DNA of 64,000 nucleotides from Fusobacterium varium (GCA_002356455.1 AP017968.1:1178001-1242000), one strand, 5' to 3'; counted from the first letter of the stretch, positions 11,338-20,399 are shown. The notes: generated by a model not told the origin, from the letters alone. Translations and numbers: made by a program.

Positions 11338-12738
11338 TTAAAAATCACAATGAATTAAAATATCTTTCATAATTTTCACACCTTCTTTTAGTTCTTCTAA
11401 AGAAGGTGAAATAAAACTTAATCTTATTTTGCCAGAAGAACGTTTATCATGATAAAAAATATTTCCTGGAAGAATAGAGACACCTCTTAATTTACATTTG
11501 TGATAAAATTTTTCTTCATTTATGTAATCAGCTAATTGCAGCCATATAAAAAATCCACCTTTAGATTTATTTAATATTGTTATATGAGGAACCTCAGATA
11601 ATAACTCAAGTACTTTATGATGTTTAGCCTTAAATATTTTTTTTAAATTTTTTACATGATTATCAAGGTATTTATCAGCTATAAAATATTCTAATACTTT
11701 TTGATTGAGTCCAGAAGTACTATGATCTAAACTATATTTGGTTAAAATGGCTTTCTGCATAATAGCAGGAGGCAGGATCATATATGCAAGACCAATAGCA
11801 GGCATAAGAAGTTTTGAATAAGTTTTAATATAAATAACTTTTTCATTGCCAGTCTGATCTAATACTTTTAAAGGCTCTACCCTTTTTGTGTAATAAAACT
11901 CAGAAAAACAATCATCTTCAATAATATAAAAATTGTATTCATGAGCAAGTTTTAAAAGTTTTTTCTTTTTTTCTTCTGACCAGCTTATACCAGTAGGATT
12001 CTGAAAATTAGTCATTATGTATACAAAATGAATCCTCTCTTTTTTTAAAATTTTTTCAAATTCTATTAGATTCCAACCATCATTTTTTAAATCAAAAGTT
12101 TTTATATTACACATATCTTTTAATAAATTTAAGGCATTAGGATACGTAGGGCTGGAAATAGCAACAGTTTTTAAAGAGGAACCACTAAAAGTCTTTAGTA
12201 GGATAACCAAAGATTGCTGAGTTCCTGATGTAATCATTATATTATCTTTACTAACAAAAATATCTTTTTCTTCCAAATGATCAGCTAAAAGGCTGCGAAG
12301 ACTTTCCAAGCCTTGTACATCTTGATATCCTAGCAGAGATGAACCATAATTTTTCAAAGCTTTATCTATTAATTTTTGATATATTTTATCTGGAAAATAA
12401 TCATTTGGAGGACTTCCATTAGAAAAATTTATTCCTTCTGTATTGGTTTGACCAAAATGAAAGCTTTCCATTATAGGAACTAATTCCTCGCTGATAGAAA
12501 GATTTGAATGTTCCTTTATAAAAAATCCTTTTCCCTTTTCAGAAAAAATATATCCATCTCTTTCCAACATTTTAAATACTTTTAAAACTGTATTAATATT
12601 TGTATTATATTTTATTCCAATTTGTCTGATAGAATAAAATTTAGAATTGGGAGCATTTTTCTTTATTATTTCTGTTTTAAGAATTTCATATAATTGTATA
12701 TAATAACTGATATCAACATTATTAGTATTTTTAGCCAT
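11338..12738 (-). CDS. MocR/GntR-family regulator with aminotransferase domain
   Basis: 466 residues in two parts: a GntR winged helix-turn-helix (about residues 8-75, including IRQIGIKYNTNINTVLKVF) and a class I aminotransferase fold (about 100-466). The likely PLP lysine is in IKTYSKLLMPAIGLAY, and the cofactor-site motif NPTG occurs as NFQNPTGISW. Proteins of this build are PLP-sensing transcription regulators such as PdxR or GabR, though some act as 2-aminoadipate-type aminotransferases. It is transcribed toward tpl with the IS between them, and diverges from the gene at 12959. The effector and targets cannot be read from the sequence. Confidence 0.88.
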   Translation of the reverse strand: MAKNTNNVDISYYIQLYEILKTEIIKKNAPNSKFYSIRQIGIKYNTNINTVLKVFKMLERDGYIFSEKGKGFFIKEHSNLSISEELVPIMESFHFGQTNTEGINFSNGSPPNDYFPDKIYQKLIDKALKNYGSSLLGYQDVQGLESLRSLLADHLEEKDIFVSKDNIMITSGTQQSLVILLKTFSGSSLKTVAISSPTYPNALNLLKDMCNIKTFDLKNDGWNLIEFEKILKKERIHFVYIMTNFQNPTGISWSEEKKKKLLKLAHEYNFYIIEDDCFSEFYYTKRVEPLKVLDQTGNEKVIYIKTYSKLLMPAIGLAYMILPPAIMQKAILTKYSLDHSTSGLNQKVLEYFIADKYLDNHVKNLKKIFKAKHHKVLELLSEVPHITILNKSKGGFFIWLQLADYINEEKFYHKCKLRGVSILPGNIFYHDKRSSGKIRLSFISPSLEELKEGVKIMKDILIHCDF

Positions 12739-12917
12739 TTATCTCTCCCTTCAGTTAAAATATAGAATGTTGAATAAAAACCAAAAAATAAGTTTATAAT
12801 AAATTATATGATTTTTTTTATAAAAAATCAATGTAATATAATTAAAAAATAGTAATAAAGATAATAAAGAGAATAAAAATTAAATTTATATTTCCAATAT
12901 AAAAAAATATAATTTGT

Positions 12918-12925
12918 GGTATAAT
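12918..12925 (+). promoter_or_regulatory. Extended -10 promoter for the 12959 gene
   Basis: TGG followed by TATAAT forms a TGnTATAAT extended -10 box; no clear -35 box. It lies 34 bp before the ATG, with AAAGGAGAG as ribosome site. The 12739-12958 gap is the divergent promoter region shared with the MocR gene. Confidence 0.5.
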
Positions 12926-12958
12926 AAAGGAAATTAAATGCAAAGGAGAGAAAGATAG

Positions 12959-13447
12959 ATGCTGTTTTATGAAGATTTTATTAAAAGTATAAGTTCAAAA
13001 AATAATATAGAGATGAAAAAAATAGAAAAGTTTTCTGTAGAGGCTAAAAGAATAGTTTCTGGAGCAGGAATAGGTATTCCATTAATACTGGCAGGATTGT
13101 TTCAAAGTTATTTGGCAACTATTGAAAATATAAAAGTGATGCCAGGAGTGTTTGCATTAGTCTTTTTATTTTTAGGAATAAAACAACTGCGAACTACCTT
13201 TTCATATAAGGTTATAGTAGATACAGAAAAAAAAATATTAACTGGAGAAAAATTGGTATTATCATTGAATGACATAGATAGCTGTACATTAGAAGAAAAA
13301 AAAATTGGAAAAAATCTTCAAGTAGTTTTAAATATCATAACAGTAGATAGAAAACAAATAATTATTCCTTTATATATGAAAAATAAAGAAAGATTTGTCT
13401 TGGTTATGAGGTCACTTTTAAATAAGAAATTTTTTATAAAAAAATAA
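12959..13447 (+). CDS. Small two-helix membrane protein of unknown function
   Basis: 162 residues, not recognised. Two hydrophobic segments (about 38-55 and 62-80) separated by a short loop suggest a hairpin in the inner membrane. They are followed by a C-terminal cytoplasmic beta-rich domain (about 85-162) resembling the PH-like tail found in many small bacterial membrane proteins. The start is supported by AAAGGAGAG upstream. It stands alone between the MocR gene and the tRNA operon. Confidence 0.7.
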   Translation: MLFYEDFIKSISSKNNIEMKKIEKFSVEAKRIVSGAGIGIPLILAGLFQSYLATIENIKVMPGVFALVFLFLGIKQLRTTFSYKVIVDTEKKILTGEKLVLSLNDIDSCTLEEKKIGKNLQVVLNIITVDRKQIIIPLYMKNKERFVLVMRSLLNKKFFIKK

Positions 13448-13455
13448 AAAAATAT

Positions 13456-13484
13456 TTGACATAAAATACAGATTATGGTATTAT
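13456..13484 (+). promoter_or_regulatory. Promoter of the seven-tRNA operon
   Basis: Consensus -35 TTGACA (13456-13461), 17-bp spacer, -10 TATTAT (13479-13484). It lies 11 bp before the first tRNA. A very similar arrangement precedes the tRNA array at 45.3-45.5 kb. Confidence 0.8.
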
Positions 13485-13495
13485 AATTCTTGTCT

Positions 13496-13571
<76 letters not shown>

Positions 13572-13574
13572 GAC

Positions 13575-13650
13575 GCGCCATTAGCTCAGTTGGTAGAGCA
13601 TCTGACTCTTAATCAGGCGGTCACAGGTTCAAATCCTGTATGACGCACCA
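13575..13650 (+). tRNA. tRNA-Lys(CTT)
   Basis: 76 nt with encoded CCA; anticodon loop CTCTTAA gives CTT. Acceptor GCGCCAT / ATGACGC has one C4-A69 mismatch; the rest of the cloverleaf is normal. Confidence 0.92.
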
Positions 13651-13658
13651 TAAAAGAT

Positions 13659-13733
13659 GCCCCGTTCGTTCAGTGGTAAGGACATCAGATTTTCACTCTG
13701 GCAACAGGGGTTCGATTCCCCTACGGGGTACCA
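13659..13733 (+). tRNA. tRNA-Glu(TTC)
   Basis: 75 nt with encoded CCA; anticodon loop TTTTCAC gives TTC. Acceptor GCCCCGT / ACGGGGT pairs with a terminal G-U, as drawn here. Confidence 0.93.
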
Positions 13734-13738
13734 CCAGA

Positions 13739-13814
13739 GGTCGCATAGCTCAGTTGGGAGAGCACCTGCCTTACAAGCAGGGGGTCATAGGTTCAAGTCC
13801 TATTGTGACCACCA
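13739..13814 (+). tRNA. tRNA-Val(TAC)
   Basis: 76 nt with encoded CCA; anticodon loop CTTACAA gives TAC. Acceptor GGTCGCA / TGTGACC. Confidence 0.95.
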
Positions 13815-13830
13815 ATTTAATAACAATAGT

Positions 13831-13907
13831 GGGGGTGTAGCTCAGTTGGTTAGAGCGCCTGCCTGTCACGCAGGAGGTCGCGAGTTCGACCCTCGTCACT
13901 CCCGCCA
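13831..13907 (+). tRNA. tRNA-Asp(GTC)
   Basis: 77 nt with encoded CCA; anticodon loop CTGTCAC gives GTC. Acceptor GGGGGTG / CACTCCC. Confidence 0.95.
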
Positions 13908-13918
13908 CTATTATATAT

Positions 13919-13994
<76 letters not shown>

Positions 13995-14011
13995 GTAAAC
14001 TAAATAAATAT

Positions 14012-14095
14012 GCGAGGATGGCGGAATTGGCAGACGCGCTAGACTTAGGATCTAGTGTCCCAGACGTGAGAGTTCAAGTCTCTCTCTTCGCACCA
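14012..14095 (+). tRNA. tRNA-Leu(TAG)
   Basis: 84 nt, class II with a long variable arm, encoded CCA; anticodon loop CTTAGGA gives TAG. Last tRNA of the operon. Confidence 0.95.
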
Positions 14096-14114
14096 AAGCT
14101 GGTAATAATTTGAG

Positions 14115-14159
14115 ATAGATTTTAATTTTAGAAAGCTAAAATGAAATCTATTTTTTTTT
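14115..14159 (+). terminator. Terminator of the tRNA operon
   Basis: Hairpin ATAGATTTTAATTTTAG / CTAAAATGAAATCTAT with a small internal bulge and a 4-nt loop, followed by nine T. It lies 20 bp after tRNA-Leu. Confidence 0.8.
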
Positions 14160-14690
14160 ATTATAAAAAAATATTTATTTAAAACAAAAAAGCTCCCAGA
14201 AGAGCTCCTTTGTTTTGTAGTAGTAATTTTTAAAATAAGAAAGGTTAAAAAATTATATGAATATAAGATAAATATATTATATCACAAATAATTTGAAAAT
14301 CAAATATTTTTTAAAATATTTTTAAAAAAAAATTAAATTTTAATGATGGGGAATATTAAAAAAATAAAAGAATGGCTTATTTAGAAAAAAAGAGGATAAT
14401 ATAGGGTTAAAAAATCGAAAAAGAGAATTTAATCTTGCTATTTATTTTTAAATATAGTATTATGTTAAAGTCTATCTTAAATTAAAATATATTTTAACTT
14501 AAAAGTAAATATTTTAAAATAGATTTCTATTGGAGTAATATCTTGATAGCAAATCTTTTTTTATTTTTTATAATAAAAAGGAAAAGTATACATAGACAGA
14601 ATAATTAAAATAAAAGATTTTATATTATCATAAATGGGCGTTGTAATATTTTGTAATTATTGAGCGGATTGATAGAACTTGGGGGAAGTT
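14160..14690. other. AT-rich intergenic region
   Basis: About 530 bp with no supported gene. It contains a second hairpin (AGCTC / GAGCT within A- and T-rich arms, about 14184-14217) that could terminate minus-strand transcription. Otherwise it is AT-rich DNA with only ORFs of fewer than 20 codons. Confidence 0.5.
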
Positions 14691-15053
14691 ATGAAAAAAA
14701 CTATATTGTTTTTTATATTGGTGTTAAATTTTTCTATTTTTGCAGAAAATCAGGAATTAATAGAGGGGGGCATAGTAAAATACGATAATCATAGCCATGT
14801 AGTAGGAATTTTTGCCAGCAGAGGAGAGGCTCTTCAAATATTTGAAGCTAGAGTTGAATATTTTGCTAAAGAATATGAAGTTGTTAAAATTGATGAATTT
14901 TTAGATGAAAATGGCAAAGGAAAAATAGCTATACTTTTTCATAGAGAAAAGAAAGAGCTTCAGTGTTTTGTGATGCTGGAAGGAAATAAAATAATATATG
15001 GAAATATGATTCCTGCTGGAGATTGTACAATAATAAAAAAATATTTAAATTAA
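14691..15053 (+). CDS. Small secreted/periplasmic protein, unknown
   Basis: 120 residues, not recognised. A Sec signal peptide is clear: MKK, a hydrophobic core (about 4-15), and a probable cleavage after SIFA before ENQE. The mature part, about 102 residues, is soluble and mixed alpha/beta, with one cysteine near residue 91 and another near 113. I chose the ATG at 14691 because GGGGGAAG lies 2-9 bases upstream; a TTG four codons earlier would place that site inside the gene. It is monocistronic and ends in a bidirectional terminator. Confidence 0.75.
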   Translation: MKKTILFFILVLNFSIFAENQELIEGGIVKYDNHSHVVGIFASRGEALQIFEARVEYFAKEYEVVKIDEFLDENGKGKIAILFHREKKELQCFVMLEGNKIIYGNMIPAGDCTIIKKYLN

Positions 15054-15087
15054 AAAAAGTCTGATTATTTAAATCGGACTTTTTTTA
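15052..15087. terminator. Bidirectional terminator
   Basis: Stem AAAAAAGTCTGATT / AATCGGACTTTTTT with a short loop, flanked by A-run and T-run. It lies between the convergent genes ending at 15053 and 15116 and can serve both. Confidence 0.85.
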
Positions 15088-15115
15088 ATTGATATGATTT
15101 TCTCATATAGTAATA

Positions 15116-15709
15116 TTATTGGATACGGTCGTATTCTTTTAAGAAACCATTAAGTTTTTTCTTAATACGTTGTATGCTGTTGTCTACTGATTTTGGATCT
15201 CTTCCAGTTTTTTTAGCTATTTCAGTATAAGTCATTTCAGAGAGCATATATTCAAATATTTCGTTTTCCATTTTACTCAGGTTATTTTTAAGATATTGGT
15301 TTAAAAGCCTGAATCTTTCTTTACTCAGATAAATTTCTTCTGGATTGTAGAAATTAAAAGATTTAGTTTCATAAGCTATATTTGAGTTATCTTCAGTTTC
15401 AGGGCTATACATAGCCATATTTAATATTTTGTTTTTACCAGAATTAGAACTTTTAATAGCTGTTATTATTTGACGTTTTATACATAAAATAGCAAAAGTA
15501 GTAAAAGATGCATTTTTAGTTTCATCATATGCATTTATTGCTTTTAAAAGACCTATCATTGCTTCCTGAAGAACATCTTCTTTATCTCCACCATAGAAAA
15601 AGTAATTTTTTGTTTTTAGTTGAAGAATGCTCTTAAAAGAAGAAAATATTTCCTGTATAGCACTTTCGTTACCAGCTTTGGCATTTTTTATTGTTTGTGA
15701 ATTTATCAT
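15116..15709 (-). CDS. Sigma-70 family factor of the sigma-H type
   Basis: 197 residues with region 2 (about 40-95, including GGDKEDVLQEAMIGLLKAI and ASFTTFAILCIKRQI) and region 4 (about 135-190, with helix-turn-helix YTEIAKKTGRDPKSVDNSIQRIKKKL). This is the layout of the small alternative factors related to Bacillus SigH. It binds core RNA polymerase and redirects it to a subset of promoters. A strong AGGAGG site precedes the ATG. It stands alone with no anti-sigma gene beside it. In a non-sporulating organism its regulon is unknown; competence or stationary-phase genes are the known roles of relatives. Confidence 0.87.
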   Translation of the reverse strand: MINSQTIKNAKAGNESAIQEIFSSFKSILQLKTKNYFFYGGDKEDVLQEAMIGLLKAINAYDETKNASFTTFAILCIKRQIITAIKSSNSGKNKILNMAMYSPETEDNSNIAYETKSFNFYNPEEIYLSKERFRLLNQYLKNNLSKMENEIFEYMLSEMTYTEIAKKTGRDPKSVDNSIQRIKKKLNGFLKEYDRIQ

Positions 15710-15938
15710 TTTTACCTCCTTGAAAATAAAAGTAAATTTATTTTTTAGAAACTAAGATAAATTATTATTCTAAGTTGTTAAAATAAAATCTATATAATAT
15801 TTCTTTATAGAATTATTATAACAATAAAATGTAATGATAACAAATTGAAAATTTCTATAAAAAAGAAAAAAGTACATAAAAATGTTTTTAAAATATTAAT
15901 TGATGCTACTTAAGGAAGAACAAACAAAAAGTATTAAA

Positions 15939-16010
15939 TTTCGATTTTTTTTCGTTTCTAAACATGATGAATATATTATGAACCAAGTATATCATAAAAA
16001 AAAATCGAAA
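15939..16010. repeat. 14-bp perfect inverted repeat upstream of the sigma factor
   Basis: TTTCGATTTTTTTT (15939-15952) and its exact complement (15997-16010), separated by 44 bp. It lies in the otherwise empty 15710-16102 gap, about 230-300 bp upstream of the sigma gene start. The arms are mostly homopolymer, so the pairing may be fortuitous. Confidence 0.4.
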
Positions 16011-16102
16011 AAGTCAAAAAAATATAAAATAACAAAAATAAAAATAAAATAAGATGATAAAATACAGCTGTTATTTAATTTGAGAGAGAAATTTGAAAAA
16101 TA

Positions 16103-16141
16103 AAAAAACTTTTCTTCATAGTAAAACAAAGAAAAGTTTTT
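16103..16141 (-). terminator. Terminator of the phosphoesterase gene
   Basis: Perfect 13-bp stem AAAAACTTTTCTT / AAGAAAAGTTTTT with a 12-nt loop and a T-run on the minus strand, 4 bp after the stop of the gene at 16146. Confidence 0.8.
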
Positions 16142-16145
16142 AATA

Positions 16146-17216
16146 TTAGTTATAAAATTTAATAAGGCATATTTCAGAAGAACTTCCTATTCTTATAGGT
16201 GGTCCCCAAGTCCCATAACCTGATGAAACTAAAATATTACTGTCAGAAATTTTTTTATGTCCATAGTCTATTAAAAAAATTCGTTTTGTAAAAAGTCTTC
16301 CAGGAAAAAACTGCCCTTTATGGGTATGACCAGAAACTTGTAAATCTATTTTGTTTTTCACAGTTTCTTCAATTGTATCAGGAGTGTGCTGTATTAAAAT
16401 AACTGGTTTATTTGAACGGTCACCTATAATGTCTATGAGAGGTTTTTTTGAAAAATTATCTCTTCCAGCTATATATAGTTTATTATCAATAAGTATTTTT
16501 TCATCTCTAAGAACAGTAACACCTTTTGCTTTTAATGTTTCAGTGAGGAGAGCAGCTTTTTTTTCATAAATATCATGATTGCCTAAAGCAAAATAGATTC
16601 CATATTTAGTTTCTATACCTTTTAATTCCTCAAGCATATTTTTTTCTAAAACTGGTTCTAAATTCATATCTATAAGATCACCAGCTATAAGAACGATATC
16701 AGGATTTAAAGAATTTATAATATTTTTCATTTTTATAAAAGAGGAATTACCGTTTATATAGCCAAGATGAATATCAGATACTAAAACAATATTAAGAGGT
16801 TCAAGATTATAATCTTTATTTAATTTAATATCATATTTTTTTATTATTGTATGATGTTTATAGAAAGTTCCGATTAATAAAATTATAGGAACAAATATTA
16901 AAAATATTTTGTAAAGATTTACATTTAATTTATATCTAAAAGCCATAGTAGCTATAGAAGCAAAAATAAATAAGAGTGAGGCATAGATTAAAAATGCCAG
17001 ATAATAATAAATAATATAAGATACAACCTTATTTAATGAGTAAGAAAAATAAATACCAAAAAACCTATACAAATAAAAGAGAAGTACCAATGATAAAAAA
17101 ATAATAAGAAAAAGAATTTTTTTATCATTTGAAACAACATATTTTAAAGTATTTCTTATAACAAAAAAGTTTAATAAAAAGAAAAAAGTTGAAAATACTA
17201 GAAAAAAATAATTCAT
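16146..17216 (-). CDS. Membrane-bound calcineurin-like metallophosphoesterase
   Basis: 356 residues. The first 120 or so contain four hydrophobic helices. They are followed by a metallophosphoesterase domain with its full metal-ligand set: VSDIHLGY, AGDLIDM, GNHDIY, QHTPD and SGHTHKGQ. This is the YkuE/YaeI architecture; relatives act at the membrane, some on lipid-linked substrates such as UDP-diacylglucosamine or phospholipids. The true substrate cannot be called. It stands alone, upstream of and divergent from the surface-glycan operon starting at 17447. Confidence 0.85.
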   Translation of the reverse strand: MNYFFLVFSTFFFLLNFFVIRNTLKYVVSNDKKILFLIIFLSLVLLFYLYRFFGIYFSYSLNKVVSYIIYYYLAFLIYASLLFIFASIATMAFRYKLNVNLYKIFLIFVPIILLIGTFYKHHTIIKKYDIKLNKDYNLEPLNIVLVSDIHLGYINGNSSFIKMKNIINSLNPDIVLIAGDLIDMNLEPVLEKNMLEELKGIETKYGIYFALGNHDIYEKKAALLTETLKAKGVTVLRDEKILIDNKLYIAGRDNFSKKPLIDIIGDRSNKPVILIQHTPDTIEETVKNKIDLQVSGHTHKGQFFPGRLFTKRIFLIDYGHKKISDSNILVSSGYGTWGPPIRIGSSSEICLIKFYN

Positions 17217-17446
17217 TATCTGTCTCCAATCATTTAAAGTAATTTTATATATTATAAAGTAAAATAATTATATATCAAAGAAAAATATAAAAAAGAACAG
17301 AATGAATTAAAAAAAGAAATAGAAATTTATGTTGAAAAATAAAGTTTTTTTCTTGGGGAAATATTTATATAAAAAATAATCTGGATTTTATATCAATTTC
17401 TTATTATAATATATGGATAAAGTTTTAATGAAAAAGGAGAGTAAAA

Positions 17447-19129
17447 ATGCTGATAAATAGAAAGGAAAAATTAATCATAGGCTCTTCAGTTTGTATCATT
17501 GGATTAGGTATACTTTTGTATATTTCCAAAGAGAAAATAATGGAAAAGCTATCAAATAGCCCAAGTCTAGTGATGACATATAAAGAGAGCCAAAGCAAAA
17601 AACTAAAAAAAGAAATAGAGAAAAAAATTAATGATAAAAATTTTAATTCAATAATGAATAGATTATCAATGGAAAAGTTAGAGATATTAAAAGAAAGTTT
17701 AAATTTTCCTGAAGTAGTAGATGCATTAAATGCAAAAGATGGAAGTAAGTATACTTCAGATAAATATTTTTCTCCAGATATAACTCAAGAGGATGCTATA
17801 AAAATTGCTAATATCAGCAGAGGATTTGGGGAAATAGAAGTTCTTTCAGTGGAATTTAAAAATTACCTAGAAGAAAAATATCCTAGCTTTAATTATAATG
17901 AAGTAAATAAAAATGAAAATAAAATACCAGATATTTTAAAGATAAAAGATAAAATTTTGAAATTATTTCCAGATAAAGAGATTTCAGAGATTATAAAAAC
18001 TTTAAATGGAGAGCAGCTGAATAAATTAAACAGTATAATAGCTGGAAATGCAGAAGTAGTTTCTCTCATGGAATTTAAAGAGGAAGATATAAATAATTTT
18101 AAAAAATATGAAGAAGACTTTTTTAATTCTACTCTTATATTGGATGATATGAAAAGAGTGGTTGCTACAAGTAAAGGAATTGATGAAATGACCCTTGTTT
18201 CACCTAAATTGAAAGAAGTAATAGATCAGCATTTAAAAAATATAGATTATAAAAAAATGTCATCTTTTGGGGAATTTTATCTTTTAGATAAAAATAGTGG
18301 AGTAGAACTTGAGAAACAATATAGAGAAAAATATTATACTTTTGACAGTCCATTTATAAAATTAAATCCATATGGAAGAACACCACTTTCTGCAATAGTA
18401 AAAATAGAAAATGAAGCTGCAGGAAAAGATATAACAGTAACTATTGAAGGAAAAGAAGGAAGTCCAGATTACACTTATAAAACAAAAGTAAGGGTAAATG
18501 GAGAAATTCTAATAATAGGATTATACCCTAAAGCTGTAAATAAAATATCTTTAAAAATGAATAATGGGGGTATTTTAAAAAATAAAAATATTACAATAGA
18601 AACATCACTGATTGATGACAGCCTTCCAGCAGTTGTGATAGAAAAAAAAGTAGATGGAAGTATAGAGCAGGGAATGAATCTTGTATCATTCAATACTAAA
18701 GATGAATCACTTCCATTTATATTTGATTCTAATGCAAATATCAGATATCTTTTAATAGTTTCTCCTGTTATAAAAAAATCTCTTCTTGATAGAAATGAAA
18801 GAGGAAACTGGGAAGCAATAGATGATAATCTTATTTTTGAATTTGATATACTTGGTAAAATAATAAACATTCAAGATAATAATAGAATAAAATTAGATGA
18901 AAATTGGAAAAATGGAGTGCTGTTTAGAAATAATCAATATCTTCCAAAAAAGAATAATATTCTTATAGTTTATGGATTTAGTGATAAAGCCTATCCTAGC
19001 GGAGTTTTTTCTGAAATAGGAAAAGATAGCGGGCATGAGCTTTTTAAAGCAAGACTTTATTATGATAAAAATAGTTTTGAAGACAATAGTATATTATCAG
19101 GAAAAAGAATAGAACTTTTTCAAGAATAA
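17447..19129 (+). CDS. Membrane-anchored protein with arylsulfotransferase N-terminal-like domain
   Basis: 560 residues. One N-terminal membrane anchor (about 9-26) and an otherwise exported, lysine/glutamate-rich helical region (about 35-290). A beta domain at about 300-390 (FIKLNPYGRTPLSAIVKIE, then ILIIGLYPKAVNKISL) matches the pattern of the N-terminal domain of aryl-sulfate sulfotransferases. A short stretch follows that resembles the first propeller strand (FIFDSNANIRY). The catalytic six-bladed propeller of true ASST enzymes is missing, so sulfotransfer is not expected. It is the first gene of the surface-glycan operon, 12 bp before the initiating transferase. Function unknown. Confidence 0.6.
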   Translation: MLINRKEKLIIGSSVCIIGLGILLYISKEKIMEKLSNSPSLVMTYKESQSKKLKKEIEKKINDKNFNSIMNRLSMEKLEILKESLNFPEVVDALNAKDGSKYTSDKYFSPDITQEDAIKIANISRGFGEIEVLSVEFKNYLEEKYPSFNYNEVNKNENKIPDILKIKDKILKLFPDKEISEIIKTLNGEQLNKLNSIIAGNAEVVSLMEFKEEDINNFKKYEEDFFNSTLILDDMKRVVATSKGIDEMTLVSPKLKEVIDQHLKNIDYKKMSSFGEFYLLDKNSGVELEKQYREKYYTFDSPFIKLNPYGRTPLSAIVKIENEAAGKDITVTIEGKEGSPDYTYKTKVRVNGEILIIGLYPKAVNKISLKMNNGGILKNKNITIETSLIDDSLPAVVIEKKVDGSIEQGMNLVSFNTKDESLPFIFDSNANIRYLLIVSPVIKKSLLDRNERGNWEAIDDNLIFEFDILGKIINIQDNNRIKLDENWKNGVLFRNNQYLPKKNNILIVYGFSDKAYPSGVFSEIGKDSGHELFKARLYYDKNSFEDNSILSGKRIELFQE

Positions 19130-19141
19130 AGGGAGATAAAA

Positions 19142-20398
19142 ATGGAACAAGAAAAAAGTACAACATTAAAATTGATATATATAATATTATTAGGTGTGAT
19201 ATTCTTATTATGTAGATATTTCTTTATTTTTGAAATAGGGATACCCATCTATTCTCTGGGAGTATTTACATTTGTTATTTTAGGTTTGTATATAACAGAT
19301 AATATGGAGTTTAAGAGATATTATTATAGTAATAAAAGATTTGTAATAATACTTATATTGAATTTCATAGCATTTTTCATATGGTTTATTGATATTTGGG
19401 ATTTTTCCATAATACCATTTATGCTTATTTTTACAGCATCTCAAATATTGATAAGTACAATAATAAGTATAATAACTTTTGAAATAAAAAAGGTAACTAC
19501 ATATGGAAATGGAGAGATGAAGAAAAGAATAATAGAAAGTCTTTCCAAATTTTCAGAATATGAGTATATAGATGAATGTAAAAGGGAAGAATCACTTACA
19601 GAATTTATAGAAAAAAATGGAATATCTATTTTAATACTTACTAAATTGAAACTTTCAAAAGAAGAAATAAAAGAAGTATTGAATTTAAAACTTTCAGGAA
19701 TAGAAGTAAAAAGTTACTCAGATTATATGCTTGAAAATGAAGAAAAGATAGATGTAGAATTTATTGATGAAGAATGGCTGCTTCAAGCTTATGGATTTAA
19801 AATTCTTCACAGTCAGATACAAAATAGAGTAAAGAAAATATTTGATTTAGGAATGGCAGTCGCAATAGGGTTAGTAACTCTTCCAATAATGGCAATAGCT
19901 GCTGTAATAGTGAGATTGGAAAGTCCAGGACCTATAATTTACAGTCAGGATAGAGTTGGAGAGAATGGAAAAGAGTTTAAAGTACATAAATTCAGAAGTA
20001 TGAGAAATGATGCTGAAAAAGATGGAGCAAAATGGGCACAGCAAAATGACCCAAGAGTTACAAAATTTGGAAATATAATGAGAAAAACAAGAATAGATGA
20101 ACTTCCTCAGCTTCTTAATGTTATAAAAGGAGAAATGAGTTTTATTGGACCTAGGCCAGAAAGAATGGTTTTTATCAAGGAACTTGAAAAGCAGATACCA
20201 TATTATAATTTAAGACATATGGTAAAACCAGGATTAACAGGATGGGCACAGGTAATGTATCCATATGGTGCAAGTGTAGAGGATGCCAGAAGAAAACTTG
20301 AGTATGATCTTTACTATATAAAGCATCATAGTCTTTATTTGGATATAGTAATTATGATTCTTACATTAAAAACAGTAATTTTTGGAAAAGGAAGATAG
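19142..20398 (+). CDS. Polyprenyl glycosylphosphotransferase (initiating sugar transferase)
   Basis: 418 residues. It starts glycan synthesis by transferring a sugar-1-phosphate to undecaprenyl phosphate in the inner membrane. About four N-terminal helices (residues 10-115) and a central soluble region precede the bacterial sugar transferase domain (about 230-418): KKIFDLGMAVAIG, SPGPIIYSQDRVG, KVHKFRSM, TRIDELPQLLNVIKGEMSFIGPRPE and KPGLTGWAQV. The C-terminus EYDLYYIKHHSLYLDI is typical of the long WbaP/WcaJ-like class. The sugar (glucose, galactose or an N-acetyl sugar) cannot be determined. It is second in the operon, with GGGAGAT upstream. Confidence 0.92.
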   Translation: MEQEKSTTLKLIYIILLGVIFLLCRYFFIFEIGIPIYSLGVFTFVILGLYITDNMEFKRYYYSNKRFVIILILNFIAFFIWFIDIWDFSIIPFMLIFTASQILISTIISIITFEIKKVTTYGNGEMKKRIIESLSKFSEYEYIDECKREESLTEFIEKNGISILILTKLKLSKEEIKEVLNLKLSGIEVKSYSDYMLENEEKIDVEFIDEEWLLQAYGFKILHSQIQNRVKKIFDLGMAVAIGLVTLPIMAIAAVIVRLESPGPIIYSQDRVGENGKEFKVHKFRSMRNDAEKDGAKWAQQNDPRVTKFGNIMRKTRIDELPQLLNVIKGEMSFIGPRPERMVFIKELEKQIPYYNLRHMVKPGLTGWAQVMYPYGASVEDARRKLEYDLYYIKHHSLYLDIVIMILTLKTVIFGKGR

Positions 20399-20399
20399 T

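Noticed and set aside
9550..11340. Target-site duplication at IS copy 1
   Set aside because: The flanking bases match only as an inverted repeat, not as a direct repeat.
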